In this document: piece by piece, positions 43,606-53,342 of the stretch
Layout of the letters: each line of letters begins with the position of its first letter
Position numbering within the stretch: the stretch's first letter is position 1
Source of the DNA: DATAOG01 sp963840925
GTDB lineage: Bacteria > Pseudomonadota > Alphaproteobacteria > Geminicoccales > Geminicoccaceae
Assembly (NCBI GenBank): GCA_963840925.1
Contig: CAWJAY010000002.1
Span: 122,839-186,838, forward strand
Direction: 5' to 3'
Length of the DNA: 64,000 nt
Program-made: the position numbers and the translations under genes
The notes under the pieces: generated by a model
Databases searched by the model: none
Told to the model about the DNA's origin: nothing
The model's input: only the letters and a program-made list of their open reading frames with translations

Positions 43606-45194
43606 CTAATGAGGCGGGTAGACCCAGTAGCGACCGGTTTGCGCAATCCTCTCCTTCAGGGCCAGCAGGCGTTCGTTGGGCGGGCGCAGTCCTAGTTTCA
43701 TGAGTAGTCCGATGTCATTCAACAAGATCGGGTGGTCGGCATACTCGCTGTGCTTCAGGCTGAAAAAATCGGTACCAAGTTCGCTGGCGTCGATGGTGTC
43801 GACGTTGATGTCGATCACCGGGCCTGTTCGCGGGCACGTCACCGGCACGCGGCACGCCGCGCGCGTATATCCGTGATGATCTGGAGCGCGACGATCCTTC
43901 GAGGAAGCATAAAGCGTGATGCCTTCCGCACGCCGTGCACCTGCTTGGCAAGTTCGAGGAAAACATCGCGATCGATATCCGGGGCGGCCAGGATGACCTG
44001 ATTGAACAGGGGTTGCTGCGACTCCGGGCGGGTGCCCGCAAGTCCGCCAGGACCTCCATGAGAGGGTCGGTGCCCATGCTGTGAGCAATCAGATGAACCA
44101 CTTCCGCACCGGACTGGGACCGCACCATCTCGAGGAACGATCGCAGGTGGCGGCGCGCCTGCCGCGCACTGTTCTGATCGTACTCGTACTCCACTATCCC
44201 GCCGCGCGAAGGCCAGCTGTAGAAAATCGGCGCGCCGTCGAACCCCAAGTCGTAAACGATCTGGGCCGCCCGATAGGCCGCGGCATCGAAGCCGACATTG
44301 AAGCCGTGCACAAAGACAAAAGCTTGCTGGTCGAACCGTTCGGCCGCGCCCACTATCCCGCGCAAACGCGCCGTAAAATCGGCCTGATCCTGAAGCTGGA
44401 TTTCTTGGATGGTGAAGTGCTTCGCGGGGTCCTCGTCCTCAGCGCCCAAAAATGACCCGGGCCGCTCCACTCGGGCGAACCGATGCCGTTTCGGCACGGT
44501 CACGACAACTCTGCCCAGGCTGACCGCCCCCCCTCGCTCTCCACCGAACCTGGGTGCGTCCGCCGTACCCTCGTTTTCCGGTCGGTGCCGAAAAACACCT
44601 CGACAAACGAGAATTCCCTCGACGCATCGGCGCTGGCGAGCGGCTGCCTGGAGCTGGATCTCGACACCGCCCGTGACGGTCTCGAAATCATCCCACGATG
44701 TTGCCTCGAGCTGAGTAGCGATCGTCCTGCGGGTCAGAGGTTCCTCGTCCGAGGCGTTGCCGTAAATCGCTGCGATAGCGTCGATCATCAGCCCCCGAGA
44801 AAAGCTCTTCACATCGGAAACAAAATCTTTTTCGCCCTCGGTCTCTGGCAACCATCGCGAGGCCTGGTCGCAAAGCGCTTCGCGTTTCTCGAGGCCCAGC
44901 TTCATCGCGCTTCGATTTCGGCAAAGTTCGCCGCTGCCTGGTCTTCGGCGAGCGCTTCGACCAACGCTTCAATCACGGTGTCCAGTTCGGCTCTGGCTTC
45001 TTCATACAGTTCCCCGCCAATCCTGACGGCTTCGTCATCACCGTATTTTTCAGCTGGCGTGCGCACACCACCGCCCGCTGCCGCTCCGCCGCGATCCTCG
45101 ACACCGCCTCTTGCCAATCGAAGCTCGCCGTCCGTGCCGAGGTAGGCGCCAGGAATATGGCGAATAGCATCAATACGAGCTGAATACCCGCCAT
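43606..45194 (-). pseudogene. Exported DUF900 alpha/beta hydrolase with N-terminal WQEAV domain; frameshifted
   Basis: The start is the ATG at 45194 behind GGGGGCAG, with a signal peptide (MAGIQLVLMLFAIFLAPTSA). An N-terminal domain follows (FDWQEAVSRIAAERQRAVVC, YGDDEAVRIGGELYEEARAE, LEKREALCDQASRWLPETEG, TQLEATSWDDFETV), shared with the protein at 49066. Then comes a DUF900 hydrolase: LGRVVVTVPKRHRFARVERP, FVFVHGFNVGFDAAAYRAAQ, FYSWPSRGG and nucleophile LIAHSMGTDPLMEVL, ending QTGRYWVYPPH. Frameshifts occur near 45040, 44650 and 43990-43850. It is 54 bases downstream of the WD40-caspase gene and probably in the same operon. Confidence 0.75.
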
Positions 45195-47595
45195 CGTCAC
45201 TGCCCCCTACGCTTCATCCCGGCGCGTATAGGTCGCACCGTCGTGCTTTCAAAGTCCGGCGGCGAAGATGGTGTGCTCGAAGCGCATCTCGACGCCGGGC
45301 GTCTGTCGTCGCTCGGGGTCCCCCTCATGCACGAGGCGCGGCACGCCAGCCGTGACGTAGCGCGTGAGCTCGGTCATGCTGACCACGCTGTTCCGGTCGC
45401 CGTCGGCTTCCCGACCGAGCGCATCGAGAAAAACCTCGGTGAACGCCCCGTTCTGCCAGCTTCTCGGTCCTCGATCGAGTTCTCTTTTCCGCTCGACGAG
45501 GTGAGCACCGTCACGTTCGCCGCCGCCAGCGCGGTACGCAGCTGGCTCGCATCGACCGTGGTGTCCGCGCCGTCTTCTGTGATCGCCCCCGAACGGCAGG
45601 CATCCAGCAGCACCAGCACCCGGCCGCGTTCGGCCAACTGCAGCAAGCTTCTTTCGGAGCGCGCCGATCTCGATCGCACTACCCTCGATGCCGGCCGGAT
45701 CGCGCGCGTCGACTTCGTACGGCAGGAGGTAGAGCGCTTCCCCGACCAGGGCGCCATGGCCGGAAAAGTGGAAGACCGCGAAGTCGTCCTGCTGCATCGT
45801 TTTCTGGATGGTGTCGAGGGCCCGGAAGATGCCCGCGCGGGTGGCCTCCCCATTGTGCAGGACCTGCGGGTTGACCTTCGCGTAGAGGCTGCCCTGCGTG
45901 TTAGCAGCGCGGACGCGACGTCCCAGGCATCCTCGTCGGCGAACTCGAGGCGCAGGTGCTTCGCCTTCTCTTGTTGTAGTCGCCGACGCCGACCGCCAGC
46001 ACATGCAGCTGCGTCCCGGGCTTGATCGCGCTGTTGAGGCGCCGTTGTGTGGCGAGCCGCGCCTCGTTCAGCTCGGCAAGCCCGAGCGCCTGCACGATGT
46101 CCATTTCCTGCAGCACGAGCGGCAGGACCTCCGGGCGGCGGAGCTCCGCGATCTCCGATACCGGAATGGCGTCGCCCGGCGCATCCCAGCCATGGTTGAG
46201 GTGCCAGCGCAGCACGCCGTGGGCGCCCGGGGTGGCGGCATAAAAGCCGTCAGGCGTCCAGGCGACCCAGTTAGTCCGATCGGCCAGCGGAAAGAAGGCC
46301 AGGAGCTCCGGCCGTCGTCCATCCGGTGCCAGCGGATCGTACCGTCTCGCTAAAGGCAGCCACGACCAGCCGGCTGTCGCCGCTGAGATCACCTCATAAG
46401 CGAGTCTCGGGTGTGCTTCTCGACCAGAGCAATTCTACACCCTCTTTAACATCATACATTCCGACGCCCCCATGCACCCCCCGTGCGAAGCGGTCGCCCG
46501 CCTTGTTGAATGCCCAGCTTCCGAAATCAAATTTAAAATCGCTGTCCTCCATGCCCCTCTGCTCTGGTGGTGCTGTTAAGTTGTCCTCGAGCGTCATGTT
46601 ACCTTGAGCAAGTATTCTAAGGTCAAAGCGGTGCTTTGTCGCTGCCTTGTACCCTATCTTGTAATCGACAATAAGGCCGTCGCTTGAGACGAAAAGCTCG
46701 CCGGATTGATCTATTTCTCCTCGGAGATCCGAACTTGGTGGAAGGTGCATCCACAGTATCGAACCTTTCTGATCGGTCAGCGATAGGTACGGATCAGCGC
46801 CAGCGACGAGAATCTTACCATCATGGGTATGCAATAGTGAGGTAATTGTATTTGTTGATCCTGTGTAGATATCGTTTCTGTGGTAGGTACGTGAATTATA
46901 ACGCTTAAGTACAGATCGACGGTTACCATCTATTGTGCCCTGGATCTGACCGGCAGCGACAATCGATTTTCCATCGGGTGACCAGGATACGCTTCCCAAG
47001 TTGAAGTCCCCGGATCGAGGGTTCCCTTCCCTTCTTGCAATGGGAGTGGGTGAGACGAGTGCATCCAGCGTACTACCGGCGAATATTTCAATGGCTGCTG
47101 TGTCATAAAAGCCGACCGCTAGGCGCGATCCGCTGGGGTTGAACGCGATCGCCGCTGGGTCCAGCCCTAACGAAGCAGTGATAGAGCCAACTCGACGAAG
47201 ACGGGAATCATACAGACGGATATCTCCATCAGAGCTCGCCGTGACGAGCCGGCCATCAGGTGCCCAAGCTACGCCATTTACTGCATCTCGATAATCTTCG
47301 TCGCGCGCCAATTCAGCCCAATTTAGGTCGCGAGCGAAAGACCGCAGTCCACCAGATTGCAGTGCTGCAGCAAGTGAACCCCCGTCGGGAGAAAACGCGA
47401 GGTCTATCGCCTCGCTCGGAAGACCTTGAATTCGGTGTACGATCGCTCCCGTCGCTCGATCAAATATATAAATCTCCTTCTTGCCCGAGAAGCCTTGCGT
47501 TTTGCCGCCAGCGGCGACTAGGTCACCATCCAGGCTGACCGCGACTGCATAGATGCTCCCCATTGCGTCCGGACCGCTCGGTAGGCGGATGGTCC

Positions 47596-48840
47596 TTATT
47601 GGCTCCCCTTCGATCCCGCACCGGCAATGAGAGTCCCTGGTTGCTCATAGCGGCTCCGGCGCCTCGATGGTAGCGGGCGACCGGCGGAGCAGGTCGGGGT
47701 TGCGCAGCCGGTCGCCCACGGACCGGAGGTGCGCCGCCTGGGGTGTCAGGCCGCCGTGGGCCGAGTGCGGTCGCACCTGGTTGTAGTCGAACCGCCGGCG
47801 CTCGATGACCGCGCGGGCCTCGACAGGCCGGCGAACACCTCCTCGTTCAGGCACTCGTCGCGGAACTTGCCGTTGAAACTCTCGACGAAAGCGTTCTGAC
47901 CGGCTTGCCGGGCGCGATGTAGTGCCACGCGATGCCGGTCCGGTTGGTCCAGTCCAACACGGCCCGCGAGGTCAGCTCGGTGCCGTTGTCGCTGACGATC
48001 AGCGCCGGTCGGCCGCGCCGGGCGATCAGAGCGTCGAGCTCGCGCACGACCCGTTGGCCGCCGATCGAGGTGTCGACGACCAGGGCGAGCGCCTCGCGCG
48101 TGAAGTCGTCGACGATGGCCAGAACCCGGAACCGCCGGCCCAGGACAGCACGTCGGCGACGAAGTCGAGCGACCAGCGCTGGTTCGGTCCCTGCGGGAGC
48201 GTCATCGGTGCGCGCGTGCCGGTCGCTCGCTTGCGGCCACGCCGGCGCCGAACCGTCAGCCCTTCCTCGCGGTAGAGCCGGTAGAGCTCTTGTGGTTCAT
48301 CGTCACTCCCTCCCGCGCCAGCAGGATGCCGAGCCGTCGGTAGCCGAAGCGCCGGCGCTCGCCGGCCAGGTCGCGCAGCTTTGGCGGACCTCGGCGCATC
48401 CGTCACCGGCGCTCGCCGCACCGTCTTCGGGTCCACTTCGATCAGCCTGCAGGCGTGGCGCTGCGAGAAGCCATGCGTCGCCATCAGACGTAGCGCCGCC
48501 CTACGCCGCGCCGCAGGCGAGCTCGGTTTTTTGCCAGGAGATCCTTCAGCGCCGCGACCTCCAGCATCAATTCCGCCAGCAGCTTCTTCAGCCGCTGGTT
48601 CTCGTCCTCGAGGCCCAGCGCTGTGCGTCCGACGGGCCCAGCCCGCCATACTTCGCCTTCCACCGATAGAAGGTCTGCGCTGATCCCGTGCCGGCGGCAG
48701 ACCTCCGCCGTCGTCGCGCCGCTCTCCTGCCCACGGAGCACCCCGATCATCTGCCCCTCGCTGAACCGGCTCTTCCTCATCGTCCGTCTCCTGATGACGG
48801 ACTCCCATATCAAGCGAGGGATCCACAGGGGAGCAGGTCA
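47596..48840. mobile_element. IS3-family insertion sequence, copy 1 (1245 bp)
   Basis: The right end reads TGACCTGCTCCCC inward (48840 back) and the left end TTATTGGCTCCCC, with matching bases from GCTCCCC inward. Exact 4-bp target duplications GTCC flank it at 47592-47595 and 48841-48844. It carries orfA/orfB transposase genes on the minus strand and is the sister of the element at 49827. The left tip is diverged, which may impair mobility. Confidence 0.85.
47645..48780 (-). pseudogene. IS3-family transposase OrfA/OrfB, frameshifted (copy 1)
   Basis: OrfA starts at 48780 (MRKSRFSEGQMIGVLRGQES) with the helix-turn-helix and the leucine-rich end EDENQRLKKLLAELMLEVAA. OrfB follows with ELYRLYREEGLTVRRRRGRK, PQGPNQRWSLDFVADVL (first Asp), IVSDNGTELTSRAVLDWTNR (second Asp) and FNGKFRDECLNE (Glu), the DDE triad. 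At least four frameshifts separate these parts, so no intact OrfB is encoded. Confidence 0.8.
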
Positions 48841-49065
48841 GTCCGAAGCAACCGGCCATTTTCAAGTGACCAAATGCGACGGTCTCGTCTCGAGAACCCG
48901 TAACCGCGTATCGGCCCTGGGCATCGATGTCGGCGTCCATGATCATGTCAGTGTGCATGCCGGGGTCCAGGACCAGCGTCGGGCGGTCGTAGAGCCCGGC
49001 CGGCCCTGCGTCGCCTGCGTCCTGCGCGAGCGCCGGCGCCGCCCAGGCCAGCGCCAAAAGGGCGA

Positions 49066-49578
49066 TCAGTCGGAGGATGAAATCTCGGCGAAGGCGGGCC
49101 ATTTCGTCGCCTCCAGCTGGTTCTGAAAGGTCAGGCGGGTCAGACGATCCGGCCTCCTCGGCATCGAGGTAAATCTCCTTGACGGCCGCGATCAGCGGGC
49201 TCGAGAGCGCCGGTCACCAGGTCGGCGATCGACGTTCTCTCCCCCGCTGGGGACCAGGCACCAGCGGCTTGACCTGCTCACAGAGGGTCTCGCGGCCCTT
49301 GATGCCGTGCTCGAGGCGGGTCTCAAGATTGGGCAGGCTTGCGGGCTCCTCGATCCTTGGCAAGCGCCACGATGAGCCCGGCGATGACGGCGTCGACCTC
49401 GGCCTTCGCCTCGCCGTAGGTCAAGATCGCCCCGGTTGAGGGCGCCTTCATCCCCGTAGGTCTTGAGAAGACGGACGCAGGTCTCGGCGCGGGTGCGCTC
49501 ATGGGCGAGGCGCGCCACCGCCTCTTGCCAGCCGATTTCCTCCGCCTGTGCGGGCAAAGGGCCGACAAGTAGTGGCAA
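49066..49578 (-). pseudogene. Exported WQEAV-domain protein, paralogue of the hydrolase N-terminus
   Basis: From a TTG at 49578 it has a short hydrophobic leader (PLLVGPLPAQAEE) and then IGWQEAVARLAHERTRAETC, ILTYGEAKAEVDAVIAGLIV, LEHGIKGRETLCEQVKPLVP, PLIAAVKEIYLDAE and LTFQNQLEATKWPAFAEISS, spread over frames with two or three one-base shifts. Each segment aligns in order with the N-terminal domain of the DUF900 gene at 45194 (about 170 residues). Its end overlaps the WD40-caspase start by 37 bases, so it is the first gene of the operon. No known family was recognised. Confidence 0.68.
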
Positions 49579-49630
49579 GATCCGAGTTCGACTGCGTGAA
49601 CCGTTTCACACCGACCACCGGCTGCTAACG

Positions 49631-49826
49631 TTAAAGGCGCCTACCGGCAGTCATCTTTACAGTCATTCCGCGCCCGGCGCCATCGAAGGTTGTGCAGTGC
49701 AATCCCGCGGTTGCGACGGCCGCGGTGACCTCGGCATCGCTGACCCCAGGGCGAGTTGTCAAATGCTTGCCCTCCGGCCGGTGCTCGGCGACGCAACGCC
49801 AAGACCGTTCGGTATGGGTGGTTGCG
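49631..49826 (-). pseudogene. 3' part of an unknown gene split by IS3 copy 2
   Basis: The minus strand reads TTHTERSWRCVAEHRPEGKH, then TTRPGVSDAEVTAAVATAGL and GAGRGMTVKMTAGRRL before the stop at 49631. On the other side of the IS (51074-51150) the same frame reads ERPFAHDYRFFEKGRWLRGL. Deleting the IS with one TGCG copy joins them seamlessly as RWLRGLATTHTER. No family was recognised; the upstream end runs into a stop near 51165 without a clear start. Confidence 0.6.
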
Positions 49827-49871
49827 TGACCTGCTCCCCTTCGATCCCCCCGTCTATGAGAGCCCTGGTTT

Positions 49872-50760
49872 TCATAGCGGCTCCGGCGCCTCGATGGTAG
49901 CGGGCGAGCGGCGGGGCTGGTCGGGGTTGCGCAGCCGGTCGCCCGCGGACCGGGGTGCGCGGCTAGGGGAGGCCGCCGTGGGCCGAGTGGGGTCGGACGT
50001 GGTTGTAGTCGTTCCGCCAGCGCTCGATCGACGGCGCGGGCCTGGGCCAGGCTGGCGAACACCTGCTCGTTCAGGCACTCGTCGCGGAGCCTGCCGTTGA
50101 AGCTCTCGACGAAGGCGTTCTGCACCGGCTTGCCGGGCGCGATGTAGTGCCACTCGATGCCGGTCCGGTTGGCCCAGCTCAGCACGGCCTGCGAGGTCAG
50201 CTCGGTGCCGTTGTCGCAGACGATCATCGCCGGCGGCCGCGCCGGGCGATCAGGGCGTCGAGCTCGCGCACGACCCGCGGGCCCGCCGATCGAGGTGTCG
50301 ACCACCGGCGGCCAGGCACTCGCGGGTGAAGTCGTCGACGATGGCCAGGATCCGGAAGCGCCGGCCCTCGGCCAGCGCGTCCGCGACGAAGTCGAGCGAC
50401 CAGCGCTGGTTCGGTCCCTGCGGCAGCGGCATCGGCGCGCGCGTGCCGAGCGCGCGCTTGCGGCCCGCCGGCGGCGCACCGTCAGGCCTTCCTCGCGATA
50501 GAGCCGGTAGAGCTTCTTGTGGTTCATCGTCGACGCCCTCCCGCTCGCAGCAGGATGCCAGCCGCCGGTAGCCGAAGCGGCGGCGCTCGCCGCCAGCTCA
50601 CGCAGCCGCTCGCGCAGCGCCGCGCATCCGGCACCGGCGCTCGCCGCACCGTCTTCGGATCGACCTCGATCAGCCTGCAGGCCCGCCGCTGCGAAAGCCG
50701 TGCTCCGCCATCAGCCGCAGCGCCGCCCTGCGCCGCGCCGCGGGCGGCTCAGTTTTTTGC
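49872..50760 (-). pseudogene. IS3-family transposase OrfB, frameshifted (copy 2)
   Basis: Across frames one finds MNHKKLYRLYREEGLTVRRR, PQGPNQRWSLDFVADALAEG, MIVCDNGTELTSQAVLSWAN, WHYIAPGKPVQNAFVESFNG and RLRDECLNEQVFASLAQARA: the rve integrase core with a DDE triad. At least three single-base shifts interrupt it. If those are sequencing indels the element would be autonomous. Confidence 0.8.
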
Positions 50761-51012
50761 CAGCAGATCCTTCAGCGCGGCGTTGTCGAGCATCGACTCG
50801 GCCAACAGCTTCTTCAGCCGCCGGTTCTCGTCCTCCAGCGCCTTCAGCCGCTGCGCGTCCGAGACCTCCAACCCGCCGTACTTGGCCTTCCACCGATAGA
50901 AGGTCTGCTCGCTGATCCCGTGCTTGCGGCAGAGCTCCGCCGTCTTCGCCCCGCCTCGTGCTCCCGCAGCATCGCCGATGATCTGCTCCTCGCTGAACCG
51001 GCTCTTCCTCAT
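50749..51012 (-). CDS. IS3-family transposase OrfA (copy 2)
   Basis: 87 residues: MRKSRFSEEQIIGDAAGARG starts the protein, ELCRKHGISEQTFYRWKAKY is the helix-turn-helix, and ALEDENRRLKKLLAESMLDN the leucine zipper used for OrfA-OrfB contact. The stretch GDAAGARGGA differs from the sister copy (GVLRGQESGA), hinting at two compensating indels. The stop at 50749 lies at the OrfB start region, where IS3 elements use programmed frameshifting. Confidence 0.85.
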   Translation of the reverse strand: MRKSRFSEEQIIGDAAGARGGAKTAELCRKHGISEQTFYRWKAKYGGLEVSDAQRLKALEDENRRLKKLLAESMLDNAALKDLLAKN

Positions 51013-51361
51013 CGTCCGTCTCCTCGATGACGGACTCTCATATCAACCGAGGGACCCAAAGGGGAGCAGGTCATGCGAGCCCCCGCAACCAACGTCCTTT
51101 TTCGAAGAAGCGGTAGTCATGGGCGAATGGCCTCTCGTGTCGTCGGACGCAAAAGGGTCAGGAGCAAGCGCGCCCCCGTGCACTCACCCGGGCTACGCTC
51201 CTTGGCTCGGCAGCGATGACCAGGCTGACCGACGTTCCTTACCGTCATCGCCCCGGCGAGGTCATCGCCTCTGCTTGCACGCGCCGCGATGGTGGCGGTT
51301 GAGCGCCGTATTTGGTCGTTCAGCGCGTACCCGAGCGAAAAGAATGTTCGCGGCGAGTGAG

Positions 51362-51738
51362 CTTCCCTCCCTGCTCGATCCATTCGGCGGGTCAGGGTCG
51401 ACCCTGATCGCCTGCGAGAAGGCGGGACGCCAGGCGACGGCGCGCCCGAGGCGTACCCCATCTGGCCGGATCAGCTTCAGCCTCGATCCGTGGCCGGAGC
51501 ACGCCTCGCCCCTGAGCGATCCGGCTTACCCCGGCGAATTCGAGGAGGATGACCGCGCGTGGATACTCGCGACGATCCCGGGCGCGGTCAATCGCGACAT
51601 CGAGTTCATGACCGAGCGGCAATCGAGCGCTTGCATATCAAACTGGCCAGGGCTCGGAAGCTCTTTGCGGCCGGGCGGTCGGTGATCGTCTATCGCGAGA
51701 TGTGCAAGTTCGAAGCGGCGGCGGCCTACGCCCAATAG
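51362..51738 (+). pseudogene. DNA methylase C-terminal motif and adjoining coding remnant
   Basis: One frame reads LLDPFGGSGSTLIACEKAGR, the SAM-binding motif I region of N4-cytosine/N6-adenine modification methylases, but it is not flanked by the catalytic motif. After a mixed stretch, GEFEEDDRAWILATIPGAVN and, in another frame, AAIERLHIKLARARKLFAAG and RSVIVYREMCKFEAAAAYAQ end at 51738. Whether these belonged to one gene is unclear. Confidence 0.45.
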
Positions 51739-51958
51739 CCCGAGGACGTGCGCTGTTGGATGTGGTTCCAAGCGCTCGGCGACGGTCACCAGTGTCTCAC
51801 CGACTGGCAGATCGATCTGAGAAAGAGCTACGACCCTGTTCCGCAACAAATCCGTGCTGTGCCGGTATTACAAGCACCGGACTCCGCAACGATGGCCGAA
51901 ACATTCAATACTGCATTTGGATCAATTGGTCTTCATAGCTGGACACCTCCATCTACCG

Positions 51959-53108
51959 CTATTCGGGAGAGGCTGAGGTCGCAGGGTAGCGCCCGGGACA
52001 GAAAGTCGTCGGCTTGCGGAGGTTTCGGTGGTGCGGTGGCCGGCACTTCGGGATGAGGGGCCGGGTCGTCAGGTGAGCGTCGGCTGCCGTTCGAGCCAGA
52101 GTCAGGCGGCGCATGTTGTGGACGAGGTTGGCGAAGCCGATCTTGGTGGTCGCCCGAGCGAGGCCGATGGTGCGGACGAACAGTCCCATCCTGGCCTTCT
52201 GCTCGGCGAAGACGTGCTCGATGTGGGCGCGGACGGCCGACTTCCTGGCGTTGGCCCTGGCCGTGCGCGCCGGCATCGGCCGACCGGGGGCTTCTTGCGA
52301 TGGATGCGGCTGACCAGCATGCGCTCGCGCAGCAGCGCCTCGTTCTTCTTCGAGCGATAGCCGCTGTCGGCCCACACCTCGCTGGCGGTGTTGCCGGGAT
52401 CGAGCAGATCGCCCAGGCGGGAGCCCTCATGCGCCGCGGCATCGGTGACCAGCCAGCGGCGGATCAGGCGATGCCGGCGATCGGCGCTGATGTGGTTCTG
52501 GTAGCCGAAGGCCGGGATCGCCAGGTCGACCGTCTGCGGCCGTCCTCGAGCGGCTTGGCCTTGGTGTACTTGACGGTCCAGCGGGCATCCCGGTCCTTCT
52601 GCCGGAGCTTGGCCGGCTTGGCTTGCCAGCCCTCCGGGATGCGGCCTTCCTTGATCGCCTGCTTCTCGGCCTTGGTGTTGCGCTGCTTGGGCGCGGCGAC
52701 GATGGTGGCATCGACGAGCTGGCCGGACATCGCCAGGTAGCCGGCGCTGCGGAGCTGCCGGTCGAACAGCGCGAACAGCCGCTCGATGGCGCCGGCCTTG
52801 GTCAGCGCCTCGCGGAAGGTCCAGATCGTGTTGGCATCCGGCACCGGATCGCCCAGGCCAAGCCCCAGAAAGCGGATCCAGGTCAGCCGGTCGCGCAGGT
52901 AGAACTCGGTGCGCTCGTCGCTGAGGTTGTTCTGGGTCTGCAGGATCAGGACCTTGAACATCAGGACATGGTCGAACGGCGGCCGGCCGCCCTTCGACCG
53001 GTCGGCCCGCGGCACGCCGCGCTCGAGCTCGGGCCGGAACAGCTCGAAGTCGATCACGCGATTAAGCCGCTCGAGATCGTCGCCCTTCTTCGACCTTTCA
53101 GGCTGCAT
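51959..53108 (-). pseudogene. IS5-family transposase, frameshifted
   Basis: The ATG at 53108 follows GAGGAAG. The first frame gives DFELFRPELERGVPRADRSK, GGRPPFDHVLMFKVLILQTQ, LRDRLTWIRFLGLGLGDPVP, DANTIWTFREAL and QLVDATIVAAPKQRNTKAEK (DDE Asp), typical of IS5-type DDE transposases. A shift near 52545 and another near 52290 move the frame; EVWADSGYRSKKNEALLRER and IEHVFAEQKARMGLFVRTIG complete the core. Terminal inverted repeats could not be fixed by eye; the element probably spans roughly 51930-53200. Confidence 0.82.
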
Positions 53109-53342
53109 ACCGTCTTCCTCATTCCATGCCTTGGGTGATGCAGGCGATGTTGTGCTTGCTGACCCGAGGCACAAAAGGTTCTCCGCGTTGTCCTGTCGGT
53201 GGCGCCATTCGCCGGAAACGGCGGCATAGTCGTAGTCGCGCACCCGCGTCAGGAACTGGATCGCCCACGCGCACGGTGCCGATCGCTTAGGCCATACCAG
53301 ACGAGTTGCTCAAGCAGCCGCCTTTCGGCCGCCGCGCATATT

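Larger units (their letters stand above)
45249..49102 (-). pseudogene. Exported WD40-caspase (peptidase C14) protein, interrupted by an IS3 element
   Basis: The ATG at 49102 opens a signal peptide (LRLIALLALAWAAPALAQDA). WD40 blades follow: DADIDAQGRYAVTGSRDETV, SIYAVAVSLDGDLVAAGGKT, VNGVAWAPDGRLVTASSDGD, VSWSPDGKSIVAAGQIQGT and WVAWTPDGFYAATPGAHGVL. The C-terminal domain is a caspase: LHVLAVGVGDYNK, catalytic His in FHFSGHGALVG and Cys in LVLLDACRSGA, ending at 45249. An IS3 element at 47596-48840 splits it; removing the IS and one 4-bp repeat restores SLENGRLLRTIRLPSGPDAM after DETVRIW, given one added base. Several further one-base shifts exist, near 46390 and in the caspase part. Confidence 0.85.
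49827..51073. mobile_element. IS3-family insertion sequence, copy 2 (1247 bp)
   Basis: Both ends carry the same inverted repeat, TGACCTGCTCCCCTT reading inward from 49827 and from 51073. The flanks are an exact 4-bp target duplication TGCG at 49823-49826 and 51074-51077. It contains orfA intact and orfB frameshifted, both on the minus strand. It is closely related to copy 1. Confidence 0.92.

Noticed and set aside
51362..51445. Restriction-modification system
   Set aside because: Only one SAM-binding motif of a methylase is present; no catalytic motif and no endonuclease nearby.
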